Of a DNA stretch of 64,000 nt, positions 46,592 through 54,693 are shown piece after piece. The stretch's first letter is position 1. Each line of letters opens with the position of its first letter. The notes beneath the pieces were generated by a model. It saw only the letters and a program-made list of their open reading frames with translations. It was not told where the DNA came from and did no database searches. The stretch comes from Sphingorhabdus sp. YGSMI21 (GTDB lineage: Bacteria; Pseudomonadota; Alphaproteobacteria; Sphingomonadales; Sphingomonadaceae), in NCBI RefSeq assembly GCF_002776575.1, contig NZ_CP022548.1, positions 3,735,001 through 3,799,000 on the forward strand, in the 5' to 3' direction. A program made the position numbers and the translations under genes.

Positions 46592-47365
46592 TCAGGACAC
46601 CACGCCTTCCACCACCGATTTCGCATTGTCGACGCGAATGGCCGCACCATTGATGAACTTGCTTTCATCGGAGGCCAGGAAAAGCACGGTATTGGCAATA
46701 TCATCCGGTTCGCCGAGCGCACTCGGTGCCGGGCCTTCGCTGGAAGGGCGGAGATCGTCACGGCCCATGACCTTGGGGCCGATGGCCTCGACCATCGGCG
46801 TCAATATGCCGGCGGGATGGACGCTGTTGCAGCGGATGTTATATTTATTGTTGGCGCAGTGAACGGCGACGCTGCGGGTCAGGCTTTCGATCGCGCCTTT
46901 GGCCATCGAATAGGCGACGACGATCGGCTCGCCGATGATCGAAGCGATCGAGCACATGTTGATGATCGTCCCGCCACCCGAAGCCTTCATCGCCGGCACG
47001 GCATATTTGCAGCCATAAAAGGCGCCGTCGGCGCTGACCGCCATGACGAAGCGATATTCCTCGGTGGTTTGCGTCTCGATCGTGCCGGGTTCGACCACGC
47101 CGGCATTATTCACCAATATGTCGAGTCTGCCATGGCGCGAAACGACATCGGCGATCAGGTCTTCCCAGCCCTGCTCGTCGCGGACGTCCTGCAGCTGGAA
47201 TTCCGCCGCATCACCGATTTCTACGGCAACGCGCTGACCATTTTCCTCGTCCATGTCGGTGAGGATGACCGTTGCGCCCTCCCGCGCGAATATCCGGGCA
47301 TCGGCTTCACCCAATCCCTTGGCCGCGCCTGTTATTATTGCCACTTTGCCTTGCAGTCTGCCCAT
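46592..47365 (-). CDS. short-chain dehydrogenase/reductase
   Basis: A 257-residue classical SDR. The NAD(P) motif is ITGAAKGLGEADA, an acidic residue after strand 2 (LTDMD) suggests NAD preference, NNAGVV stabilises the sheet, and the active-site set is Ser in MCSIAS, Tyr in YSMAK and Lys four residues later. The ATG at 47365 has GAGGAG upstream. It is divergent from a SnoaL/NTF2-like gene, a pairing often seen in steroid or aromatic degradation gene sets; the substrate is unknown. Confidence 0.9.
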   Translation of the reverse strand: MGRLQGKVAIITGAAKGLGEADARIFAREGATVILTDMDEENGQRVAVEIGDAAEFQLQDVRDEQGWEDLIADVVSRHGRLDILVNNAGVVEPGTIETQTTEEYRFVMAVSADGAFYGCKYAVPAMKASGGGTIINMCSIASIIGEPIVVAYSMAKGAIESLTRSVAVHCANNKYNIRCNSVHPAGILTPMVEAIGPKVMGRDDLRPSSEGPAPSALGEPDDIANTVLFLASDESKFINGAAIRVDNAKSVVEGVVS

Positions 47366-47449
47366 GCTTTATCTCCTCAACGATCATTGCGGTGAAGGCT
47401 AGGGCCAGAGTCAAATTATAACGACTGGCAAAATTAGGAGATATCAGGA

Positions 47450-47947
47450 ATGTACAGTTTGGAGCAGCTTTCGGCACGCGAGGAAATCCGCGATATCCTG
47501 CACCGCTATTGCAAGGGGATCGATCGCCGCGACTGGCCGCTGGTCCGCTCCTGCTTCGCCGATGACCATGTCCACAAACATGGCGATTATGAAGGGCCGC
47601 CGGACGAGTTCATCGGCTTTGCCAGCCAGACGCTGGAAAATATCCCGGGCACCCACCACTCGATCTCCAATGTCCATATCGACCTGTCGGATGACGGCAA
47701 CAGCGCCACCAGCGAGGCCAATTTCGTCGCCTATCACTATATCGAGGCGGGCAACCCCGACTTCGCTGCCTGCCAGACCCATGGCAAGGCCACCGACTGG
47801 ATCGTCGCCGGCCGCTATTGCGACAGGCTGGAAAAACGCGACGGCGCCTGGATCATCGTCAAGCGCGAAGCCTTCCACGACTGGGAACGATCCGAAGAAG
47901 CCAGCAGTTCGGCAGTAACCGTCGGCAATCATGCGGGAGGCAGCTAG
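47450..47947 (+). CDS. SnoaL/NTF2-like family protein
   Basis: A 165-residue protein of the NTF2-like cone fold (SnoaL_4 group). Characteristic pieces are REEIRDILHRYCKGIDRRDW, LVRSCFADD and, near the end, GRYCDRLEKRDGAWIIVKRE. The His/Asp pairs (DDHVHKHGDY) could form a small-molecule active site, as in scytalone dehydratase-like enzymes. The ATG at 47450 has AGGA directly before it. It is divergent from the SDR gene (84 bp), so the two probably act on the same kind of substrate. Confidence 0.85.
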   Translation: MYSLEQLSAREEIRDILHRYCKGIDRRDWPLVRSCFADDHVHKHGDYEGPPDEFIGFASQTLENIPGTHHSISNVHIDLSDDGNSATSEANFVAYHYIEAGNPDFAACQTHGKATDWIVAGRYCDRLEKRDGAWIIVKREAFHDWERSEEASSSAVTVGNHAGGS

Positions 47948-48002
47948 ACGTTCCGGGCGGATTGCCGCAGAGATGGCGTTCCTTGGCACCACGAGGAGGC
48001 GC

Positions 48003-48098
48003 CATGACCAGCCTTAACCGTCCGGAAATATTGCACGCCTTTCAGAATTCGACGGCGCGACGCGGCTTCCGCGTCAGTCCTCGATACGTTGCAGGTTG
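48003..48098 (+). CDS. possible very small ORF with a strong ribosome binding site
   Basis: A 31-codon frame (MTSLNRPEILHAFQNSTARR...) preceded by GAGGAGG four bases before the ATG. It overlaps the end of the vWA gene on the other strand and lies 55 bp after the SnoaL-like gene. It may be a real small protein, a leader peptide, or the decayed start of a lost gene. No family recognised. Confidence 0.25.
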
Positions 48099-49867
48099 AT
48101 CCTGGCATTGCTACCCACTGCGCGGTCCTTAAGATAAAGCCGGTCGCCAACCAATCGCCAGCCAAAGATGATGTCACTGTCTTTGAAGAATATCTGCTTT
48201 TCGTTCACGGCGAATTCTTCCGTCTCGCTCTCTTCCACGCCACGGGGCGGCTTGACGCGCTCGGTTTGAACATAGCCTTCGTCATCCTCCTCCGTCTCGA
48301 AGGTCATGATATTCCCTTTGAAAACATCGACAAACCCCGTCGCGCGGACAACTTTCCAACGGCCTGAGATTGCCCTGTGCCGGATATTTTCAGGTAGCTC
48401 GCCGGAATAGCCGGCATAATAAGCGGCTTCGGCGCGCATATTGCCAACGAGCTTGAGTTCGGAATCCAGGCTGGCCAGCGAAGCGTTCTTCAGCCTGTTT
48501 TCGAGATCCGAAAGGATGCTGAAGGCCCGTTTCGGGTCATTGTCGATATGATAGGCCGTGGTGGCGCTCTGCATATGCAGAAACTGGTCAACCAGATTTT
48601 GCGACAAACGCAAAGGCGCGCTGGCGACGGCACCCGGCGGCGCTACAGTCAACTGGTCGGTCCCGGCCTTGCCCGATTGTGCCTCGGCGTAACTGAGCGA
48701 GACATTCATGAGCCATCCGTCCTCGTCAATGGCGGCCACTGGCAAGTTTGCGCGTTCGCTAGACTTGCCAAGCGTGACATAAATACCGCCGCCATTATTG
48801 CTGAGGAACACCGTGGGAATTGTCACGGCGATTGCCCCGTCCCTTCCGCTTGTCATCAGGCTATCGGGTACGCCGAAAACACCCGTTGCGGCCCAACCAT
48901 TAGCGGGCACGATTGTCAGTTTCAAATCATGGGCGAGCTCTCCGCCCATCAATTCGAATTGTCTGGAAAAGACATCTTCGACAGCGGCTTGATCCTCGAT
49001 AAAGAACAGATTCCCACCCCGCACGCTCGACAATTTTGTCGCGAGACTGTCGTCGAATATAACGCCGACGCCGATCGTTGTAAGGCCGACGTCGCGCTGC
49101 GAGGCGGCAATTGCCATGCCCATGAAGCCTTCTGCAGACGTATCACCAACATTGGCGTTTTCATCGGTGAACAGCATCACACGGGTCGAACCGGGGAACC
49201 CTTTCTGGCTATCAAACGCCGTATCATAGCCAACTTTGAGGCCCGCTTCCATATTGGTGGAGCCAGCGCTTTCGATCGCGTTGACCTTGGACAAGATGGC
49301 ACGGCGATTTTGCTTCAACTTGGTGGGATTCATCCATACATGCGATTCATCGCCGTAAAGGACAATGGAGAGCTGGTCGTCGTCCTGCATCTGGCTGACA
49401 ATCCGGCGCAAACTCTGCCGGACAAGCTCGAGCGGTTCACCCCACATCGATCCCGATTTGTCAACGACAGCGACCAGATTGAGCGGCGGGCGCTTGTAGA
49501 GAGCTTCATCGATATTGGTCGCAAAGCCAAGCCCGACAAATAGCTTGTCAGCGGGGCGTCCGGGCAAAGATGCGGGCATGGCTTCCGTTACCAGACAGAA
49601 CATCTGTTCACATTTCTGAGTGCTGGGAAGAGTCAGATCATGCTCGCCCATCAGCCCCTCAATGGTCAGCATTTCCGGTCGGGGCATCCCGTCTTCAGCC
49701 GCTTTTCGAAATCGGCGGGCATCCTGAGCTCCGCCTTGGCGAGCGGATGTCACGACTATGACGTTATAATCGTCCTCTTCCTGCAGGACTTGAGCCTGTG
49801 GTCTCTCGGGGAGGATAGCGCACGATGCGATGACGAACCATGTTGCGAATTTACTGAAGCTATCCAT
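48074..49867 (-). CDS. exported von Willebrand factor A domain protein
   Basis: A 597-residue protein with an N-terminal signal (MDSFSKFATWFVIASCAILP) and so probably periplasmic or surface exposed. A vWA domain covers about 129-300 with the MIDAS motif VVDKSGSMWG (Asp136, Ser138, Ser140). Later parts include FTDENANVGDTS and a beta-rich C-terminal half. It resembles bacterial secreted vWA proteins of the YfbK group in the stretch KRPPLNLVAVVDKSGSM. The ATG at 49867 has AGGAGGGG upstream; the longer frame to 49942 is unsupported. Function unknown. Confidence 0.82.
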   Translation of the reverse strand: MDSFSKFATWFVIASCAILPERPQAQVLQEEDDYNVIVVTSARQGGAQDARRFRKAAEDGMPRPEMLTIEGLMGEHDLTLPSTQKCEQMFCLVTEAMPASLPGRPADKLFVGLGFATNIDEALYKRPPLNLVAVVDKSGSMWGEPLELVRQSLRRIVSQMQDDDQLSIVLYGDESHVWMNPTKLKQNRRAILSKVNAIESAGSTNMEAGLKVGYDTAFDSQKGFPGSTRVMLFTDENANVGDTSAEGFMGMAIAASQRDVGLTTIGVGVIFDDSLATKLSSVRGGNLFFIEDQAAVEDVFSRQFELMGGELAHDLKLTIVPANGWAATGVFGVPDSLMTSGRDGAIAVTIPTVFLSNNGGGIYVTLGKSSERANLPVAAIDEDGWLMNVSLSYAEAQSGKAGTDQLTVAPPGAVASAPLRLSQNLVDQFLHMQSATTAYHIDNDPKRAFSILSDLENRLKNASLASLDSELKLVGNMRAEAAYYAGYSGELPENIRHRAISGRWKVVRATGFVDVFKGNIMTFETEEDDEGYVQTERVKPPRGVEESETEEFAVNEKQIFFKDSDIIFGWRLVGDRLYLKDRAVGSNARINLQRIED

Positions 49868-50072
49868 CAATCCCCTCCTGACAAAGCAGTTCTTGCCAGC
49901 ATCTTGCCATGCGCTCGGGGAATCGCAAGTTTTTAGGATCATCGATCCGAAATAGTATATCCTTAGCTACTGCTCGGCCTTGCCGACCATGTCGGCGCAA
50001 AAGTCGACTTTTCTATCCACCAACTGACATCTACTGTGAAAAATCTCCCTAGCGCTCTGCGCGCCCGCATTT

Positions 50073-50101
50073 TTGACAAATTGACGATCGACTGGCAATA
50101 T
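50073..50101 (+). promoter_or_regulatory. sigma-70-like promoter of the HU gene
   Basis: TTGACA (50073-50078), 17-bp spacer, CAATAT (50096-50101). This leaves about 25 nt of leader before the HU ATG. A perfect 5-bp palindrome GGATC-ATC-GATCC lies further up at 49936-49948. Confidence 0.6.
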
Positions 50102-50132
50102 CCGGGCGCCTGGAGCTTTTCAGGGGTATGTG

Positions 50133-50450
50133 ATGAACCGACAGGACCTCATCAGCGCCGTTGCCGAAGCAAGCGGCCTGAGCAAGACAGACGCAGCCAA
50201 AGCGGTCGACGCGATTTTCGATGCGATTGCGGGTACATTGAGCCGGGGCGGAGATGTCCGTCTCGCCGGATTTGGCACATTCTCCACATCCAGACGCAAG
50301 GCATCGACCGGCAGAAACCCCCGCACCGGGGAACCGATGCAATTAGCACCCTCGACCAGTGCAAAATTCAAGGCCGGGAAGGGTCTGAAAGAAGCCATCA
50401 ACAACCGCCGCGGCGGCGATGATGGCTGGATTGGCCCCAAATTCAGATAA
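50133..50450 (+). CDS. HU-family DNA-binding protein
   Basis: A 105-residue nucleoid protein of the HU/IHF family: MNRQDLISAVAEASGLSKTD, DAIAGTLSRGGDVRLAGFGTF, then the DNA arm with the intercalating proline in RNPRTGEP. It is about 15 residues longer than usual HU, with a Gly/Asp-rich tail (NNRRGGDDGWIGPKFR) that is unusual. GTG at 50130 lies directly before the ATG; AGGGG fits the ATG better. It is followed after 21 bp by a small membrane protein gene. Confidence 0.93.
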   Translation: MNRQDLISAVAEASGLSKTDAAKAVDAIFDAIAGTLSRGGDVRLAGFGTFSTSRRKASTGRNPRTGEPMQLAPSTSAKFKAGKGLKEAINNRRGGDDGWIGPKFR

Positions 50451-50471
50451 TGCAATCGGCTGGCACCGCAT

Positions 50472-50891
50472 ATGACACCTGAAAAACGACTGGAAAATCT
50501 GCGCAAGGAACAGGATGCCTATTCCGCCAAGGTCAGCGAAACCAGCCGCTATATCGGCTATGGCCTTGTCGCGGCAGCCTTCAGCCTGTTGTCGCGGGCC
50601 ACGGAATTCAGCAAGGGCATGGAAGCCTTCGCCGACAATCTTTTGGTCTGGGCAGCAATCTGCGGGTGTATCGCCGTGTCGCTCGATTATCTCCAGATGT
50701 TGATGGGATGGCTGGCAGCGAGCCAAGCGGCAAATAACGGCACCGAATATAAGCAGACGAAACGCGGCAAGCAATTTCAAGCCGTTCTCAATTTCTCATT
50801 TTACGGCAAGCAGGTTGTTGCGATCAGCGGTGTGCTGTTTTTGTTGACTGCTATCGGCAGCCGCGTTTCCTTTCCCGCGATCGCCGGCTGA
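50472..50891 (+). CDS. small integral membrane protein of unknown function
   Basis: A 139-residue protein with a charged N-terminal helix (MTPEKRLENLRKEQDAYSAK). Three hydrophobic segments follow, about 27-41, 58-82 and 113-130. No motif is recognised. The ATG at 50472 lies 21 bp behind HU, with no separate promoter visible, so co-transcription is likely. It converges with an SDR gene. Codon use matches the surroundings. Confidence 0.65.
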   Translation: MTPEKRLENLRKEQDAYSAKVSETSRYIGYGLVAAAFSLLSRATEFSKGMEAFADNLLVWAAICGCIAVSLDYLQMLMGWLAASQAANNGTEYKQTKRGKQFQAVLNFSFYGKQVVAISGVLFLLTAIGSRVSFPAIAG

Positions 50892-50948
50892 AACTTTCTT
50901 TTTCGCACCGCAGGCTCTCGTAACAGAAGCCCGTCGCTCCCGCCGATA

Positions 50949-51737
50949 CTAGACCAGCAGATAGCCGCCATCGACGGTGATAATCTCCCCGGTCATGAAC
51001 GCCCCGGCATTGCTTGCCAGCAAGAGCGCCGGCCCCATGATATCCTCGTCGTGGCCCCAGCGGTGTAGCGGGATCATTGCAATTTCCTGCTCATATTGCT
51101 CTTTATCCTGCTCGACCAGGCTGGTCATTTTGGAATGGAAGCGTCCCGGCGCGATGGCGTTCACCCGGATATGATCGTCGGCCAGCAGGCTGGCAAGATT
51201 GCGGGTGAGCTGGTGGATCGCCGCTTTGGACGTGCCATAGCTGATGCCACTCCCCGCGCTGCCGAGAATACCGGCGATCGAGCCGATGTTGATGACGGAG
51301 GCGCTGTTCTGCGCCGTCGCATTGGCTTTCAGCAAAGGCAGAAGCTGCTGGGTCAGGAAAAATGGCGTCTTCACGTTGAGGTCCATGACCTTGTCCCAGC
51401 CGATTTCGGGAAACTCTTCGACCGACGCCATCCAGCCGGTGCCGGCGTTGTTGACCAGCACGTCGATATGATCTTCCCGCTTCGCCAGTGCCTTGGCAAA
51501 GGCTGCGATTTCTTCTCCGCTGCTCATATCACCGGGGAGCGCTACGCATTCGCCGCTATCGCTCAGACCGGACAATTCTTTGGCGGTCGCGTCACATTCT
51601 TCGGGTTTGCGAGCGGTGATATAGACCCGCTTGGCGCCAGCTTCCAGAAAGGCGCGTGCCATGGCTTTTCCCAGACCCCTGGAGCCTCCGGTGATAACGC
51701 AGACTTTGTCGTGCATCGAAAACAGATTATTTTGCAT
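50949..51737 (-). CDS. short-chain dehydrogenase/reductase (RhlG/FabG-like)
   Basis: A 262-residue SDR. NADP-binding motif ITGGSRGLGKAMA, followed by an Arg-bearing strand end (YITARKPEE) that favours NADP; NNAGTGW; catalytic Ser in IGSIAG, Tyr and Lys in SYGTSKAA. The end reads VDGGYLLV, as in 3-oxoacyl reductases. The ATG at 51737 has GAAGGAAG upstream. Relatives reduce 3-oxoacyl or other ketones; the precise substrate is open. Confidence 0.9.
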   Translation of the reverse strand: MQNNLFSMHDKVCVITGGSRGLGKAMARAFLEAGAKRVYITARKPEECDATAKELSGLSDSGECVALPGDMSSGEEIAAFAKALAKREDHIDVLVNNAGTGWMASVEEFPEIGWDKVMDLNVKTPFFLTQQLLPLLKANATAQNSASVINIGSIAGILGSAGSGISYGTSKAAIHQLTRNLASLLADDHIRVNAIAPGRFHSKMTSLVEQDKEQYEQEIAMIPLHRWGHDEDIMGPALLLASNAGAFMTGEIITVDGGYLLV

Positions 51738-51883
51738 CGGAAAACTTCCTTCAGAGTGGGTGCGGATTCATGGGTACGCTACACGCAAACTCTGTCAGTT
51801 GTCAGGAAGTTTCGGATAAATATCGCAGCAAAATCTACTGCGCTGGCAGACCGGCCTCGCCCCACCTAGCTTGCTGGATAACC

Positions 51884-51920
51884 AAAAAAACGCCCGGAGT
51901 CAGAATGTGCGACCGGGCGT
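51884..51920 (-). terminator. terminator of ndk
   Basis: A perfect 8-bp stem ACGCCCGG (51890-51897) / CCGGGCGT (51913-51920) with a 15-nt loop, followed leftward by seven T residues (A-run 51884-51890). It lies 26 bp after the ndk stop. The right side also has CTTT, so it might work weakly in the other direction. Confidence 0.85.
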
Positions 51921-51946
51921 CTTTAACTGAGCAAAATGCGTTCGGC

Positions 51947-52369
51947 TTAGCCGACGATTTCGTCTTCGTTGAAGAAATAGGCGATTTCGATCGCGGCATT
52001 TTCTTCGCTGTCCGAACCATGGACCGTATTCGCTTCGAGGCTTTCGGCCAGTTCCTTGCGGATCGTGCCCGGAGCGGCGTCGGCAGGGTTGGTCGCGCCC
52101 ATGATGTCGCGGTTCGCCTGCATCGCATTTTCGCCTTCAAGAACCTGAACGACGCAAGGGCCGCTGATCATGAAATCGACCAGTTCGCCGAAGAAAGGAC
52201 GATCCTTGTGAACCGCGTAAAAGCCTTCGGCCTGTTCGCGGGTCATGTGGATGCGCTTGGAAGCGACGACGCGTAGGCCTGCTTCTTCCAGCATCTTGGT
52301 AACAGCACCGGTGATGTTGCGACGGGTAGCGTCGGGTTTAATGATCGAGAATGTCCGTGTCACGGCCAT
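51947..52369 (-). CDS. ndk: nucleoside diphosphate kinase
   Basis: Balances nucleoside triphosphate pools by phosphate transfer through a histidine. The 140-residue protein begins [20 protein letters not shown]; the active-site His is in [20 protein letters not shown], and the Kpn-loop [14 protein letters not shown] is present. GGAGC lies 8 nt before the ATG. It is monocistronic or follows holC with a 117-bp gap, and has its own terminator. Confidence 0.98.
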   Translation of the reverse strand: MAVTRTFSIIKPDATRRNITGAVTKMLEEAGLRVVASKRIHMTREQAEGFYAVHKDRPFFGELVDFMISGPCVVQVLEGENAMQANRDIMGATNPADAAPGTIRKELAESLEANTVHGSDSEENAAIEIAYFFNEDEIVG

Positions 52370-52486
52370 GATAAAGCTCCATAAATGTAGGGATAGTCAA
52401 AAGTTGCGCCGCCCTTAGCCGCTGCACTGCACCATGGCAAGTTTTCGATGATCGTCTGACCGTCCTGGTCGGCAGTTTCGCGGAAA

Positions 52487-52924
52487 TCAGGGGCCTTCGA
52501 CCCAGCGCCCGCCATCCTGTTTCCAGTAGCGCGGGGTCACATCATCCTTGGCCGCCAAGTCCCGCCAGGCGTTTCGCGCGTTGTCGATTTGTTCGGCTGT
52601 AAACAGGAAGAAAGCGCGCTCGAATGCCAGCGCCTCTTCCCGCCACAAGCCATCCGACAGGATGATATAGGAGGCACCGTTTGCCGCATCGCATTGCTCT
52701 GAAATCAGGATCGGCTGATCGGCCTGCCGCTCGGACCCTGCAAAATCGTGGGCCAGGAAGCTGGCCGGATCATCGCTCCACAATGCATTGCCCAGTGCCA
52801 CGCACCGGGCCTCGTCTTGCGACACAAGGAGAACCCTTTTGCCTGCTTCCAGAGACTTGCCCGCCAGCATGGGCACCAGCTTGTCCGCCGGGTCGCGGGT
52901 CAGGTGATAGAAATCAACCCGCAC
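52487..52924 (-). CDS. holC: DNA polymerase III subunit chi
   Basis: Clamp-loader accessory subunit that links the replisome to SSB. The 145-residue protein starts MRVDFYHLTRDPADKLVPML and has the chi features GKRVLLVSQDEARCVALGNA, ALWSDDPASFLAHDF and QPILIS. The start is a GTG at 52924, with GGGAAAG further upstream; no ATG fits. It is 43 bp downstream of pepA on the same strand, the pepA-holC order typical of proteobacteria. Confidence 0.93.
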   Translation of the reverse strand: MRVDFYHLTRDPADKLVPMLAGKSLEAGKRVLLVSQDEARCVALGNALWSDDPASFLAHDFAGSERQADQPILISEQCDAANGASYIILSDGLWREEALAFERAFFLFTAEQIDNARNAWRDLAAKDDVTPRYWKQDGGRWVEGP

Positions 52925-52967
52925 CCGCTACGCTTTCCCACAAGAATTCAGCGTCATTGAAACGCGA

Positions 52968-54425
52968 TCAATCTTCGAAATTGTCGGCAACATATTGGTT
53001 GAGCAGGCGCACGCCATAGCCGGTCGCGCCCTTGTCCCAGACCGGACCGGGCTTGTCCGCCCAGACCATACCGGCGATATCGAGATGCGCCCATTTCACA
53101 CCGTCCTTGACGAAGCGCTTGAGGAATTGCGCCGCGGTAATCGACCCTGCCCCGCGCGGACCGACATTCTTCATGTCGGCAATCGGCGAGTTGATCAGCT
53201 TGTCATAAGCCGGACCAACGGGCAGACGCCACAGCGGATCACCGGAATCCTTGCCCGCATCGATCAGGTCGTCGGCAAGATCGTCATCGTTGCTGAAGCA
53301 ACCGGCATGTTCGTTGCCCAGCGCGATAATCATCGCACCGGTCAGGGTCGCCAGATCGATCAGCACTTCCGGTTTGAATGTTTCCTGCGTCCAGTGCATC
53401 GCGTCGCACAATACCAGCCGTCCTTCGGCATCGGTGTTGATCACCTCGATGGTCTGGCCGTTCATGCTGGTCACGACATCGCCAGGGCGCTGCGCTTTGC
53501 CATCCGGCATATTCTCGACCAGCCCGCAAACGCCGACAACATGCGCCTTGGCCTTGCGCCCAGCGAGCGCCTTCATCGTTCCGGCCACGGCACCAGCGCC
53601 GCCCATATCCCATTTCATCTCTTCCATGCCGGCACCCGGTTTGAGCGAAATGCCGCCGGTGTCGAACGTGACACCCTTGCCGACCAGAGCAAGCGGGGTC
53701 TTCTGCTCCCCATCGGTACCGTCCCAGCGCATCGCCAGCAGCCGCGGCGGCCGTTCGGACCCCTGCGACACGCCGAGCAATGCACCCATGCCGAGTTTTT
53801 CCATCTCGTCCCAGCCGAGCACGGTGAATTCGACGCCGAGTTCCTTCAGTTCTTCGCAACGGGCGACGAAGCTTTCGGGGTAGATAGCGTTGGCCGGTTC
53901 GGCGACCAGTTCGCGGGTCAGGGCAACACCGTCAGCAACCGCGGACAAGTCCGTCCAGGCTTTTGCGGTCTCCAGATCCTGGTCGAGCACGGTGATTGTC
54001 TGCAGCGTAACCTTCTGCTTTTCCGGCATGGTCGTCCGGTATTTGTCGTGCCGCCAGCTGCGTAATTTCGCGCCGAAGAGCAATTTCGCCAGCCGCTCGT
54101 CGTCGAGACCCGATGGTTCGATGACCGCGTGTTTCGCGCCGGATGCCAGGATTTTGGCGATGGCCGAACCACCCGCTGATTCTGCATTATTCGCCTTACC
54201 CTTGCCCAATCCGGTCAAGATGATCCGCTTGACCGCACCTGCCTCGGTAACGAAAATTTCGAAAACTTCACCCAGCTTGCCGGAAAACCGGGCGGCTTTT
54301 GCCCCCGCCTTGACGATATTTGCTTGTTCGAGCTTGAGCTCGAAATCGTCCAGTCCATTCTCGGCGATGGTAAAAATTATTGCATCAGCGTCTGCGGGCC
54401 GCTCTGTGGCAAAGGTGAAATTCAT
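52968..54425 (-). CDS. pepA: leucyl aminopeptidase
   Basis: Di-metal M17 exopeptidase, removes N-terminal residues and recycles peptides; the E. coli homologue also binds DNA. The 485-residue protein has the M17 catalytic motifs GKGVTFDTGGISLKPGAGME, INTDAEGRLVLCDA and the bicarbonate-site Arg within the second. The ATG at 54425 has AGGGACAG upstream. It is the first gene of pepA-holC and divergent from lptD across 268 bp. Confidence 0.96.
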   Translation of the reverse strand: MNFTFATERPADADAIIFTIAENGLDDFELKLEQANIVKAGAKAARFSGKLGEVFEIFVTEAGAVKRIILTGLGKGKANNAESAGGSAIAKILASGAKHAVIEPSGLDDERLAKLLFGAKLRSWRHDKYRTTMPEKQKVTLQTITVLDQDLETAKAWTDLSAVADGVALTRELVAEPANAIYPESFVARCEELKELGVEFTVLGWDEMEKLGMGALLGVSQGSERPPRLLAMRWDGTDGEQKTPLALVGKGVTFDTGGISLKPGAGMEEMKWDMGGAGAVAGTMKALAGRKAKAHVVGVCGLVENMPDGKAQRPGDVVTSMNGQTIEVINTDAEGRLVLCDAMHWTQETFKPEVLIDLATLTGAMIIALGNEHAGCFSNDDDLADDLIDAGKDSGDPLWRLPVGPAYDKLINSPIADMKNVGPRGAGSITAAQFLKRFVKDGVKWAHLDIAGMVWADKPGPVWDKGATGYGVRLLNQYVADNFED

Positions 54426-54693
54426 TAGAAAACTGTCCCTATTTTTCTGTTTTGAGGAGTGAAAAGCCTTATTGGCTTACTCGTCGATCCGACTCATTTA
54501 TGGCCGGGCCGGCATTTATCCTGTCGTGAGCCGTTGCTGCACCGTCTTGGTTTTCCGGTCAAGCATCTGTTCATCAGAATCTGGCAAAGAAAATTTGCAG
54601 ACTGGGCAATCTGGTGCAATAGGCGTTCGGAAGGTGGACAGTGCGATATTCAATGCCGTCCGAAATGGGGCTAAAAGTAGGTTGAGCCAGTCG

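Noticed and set aside
46237..46653. 138-codon plus-strand frame in the gene-free gap
   Set aside because: It reads through the GCGAAG palindrome and into the antisense of the SDR gene; composition is Arg-rich and no motif is visible.
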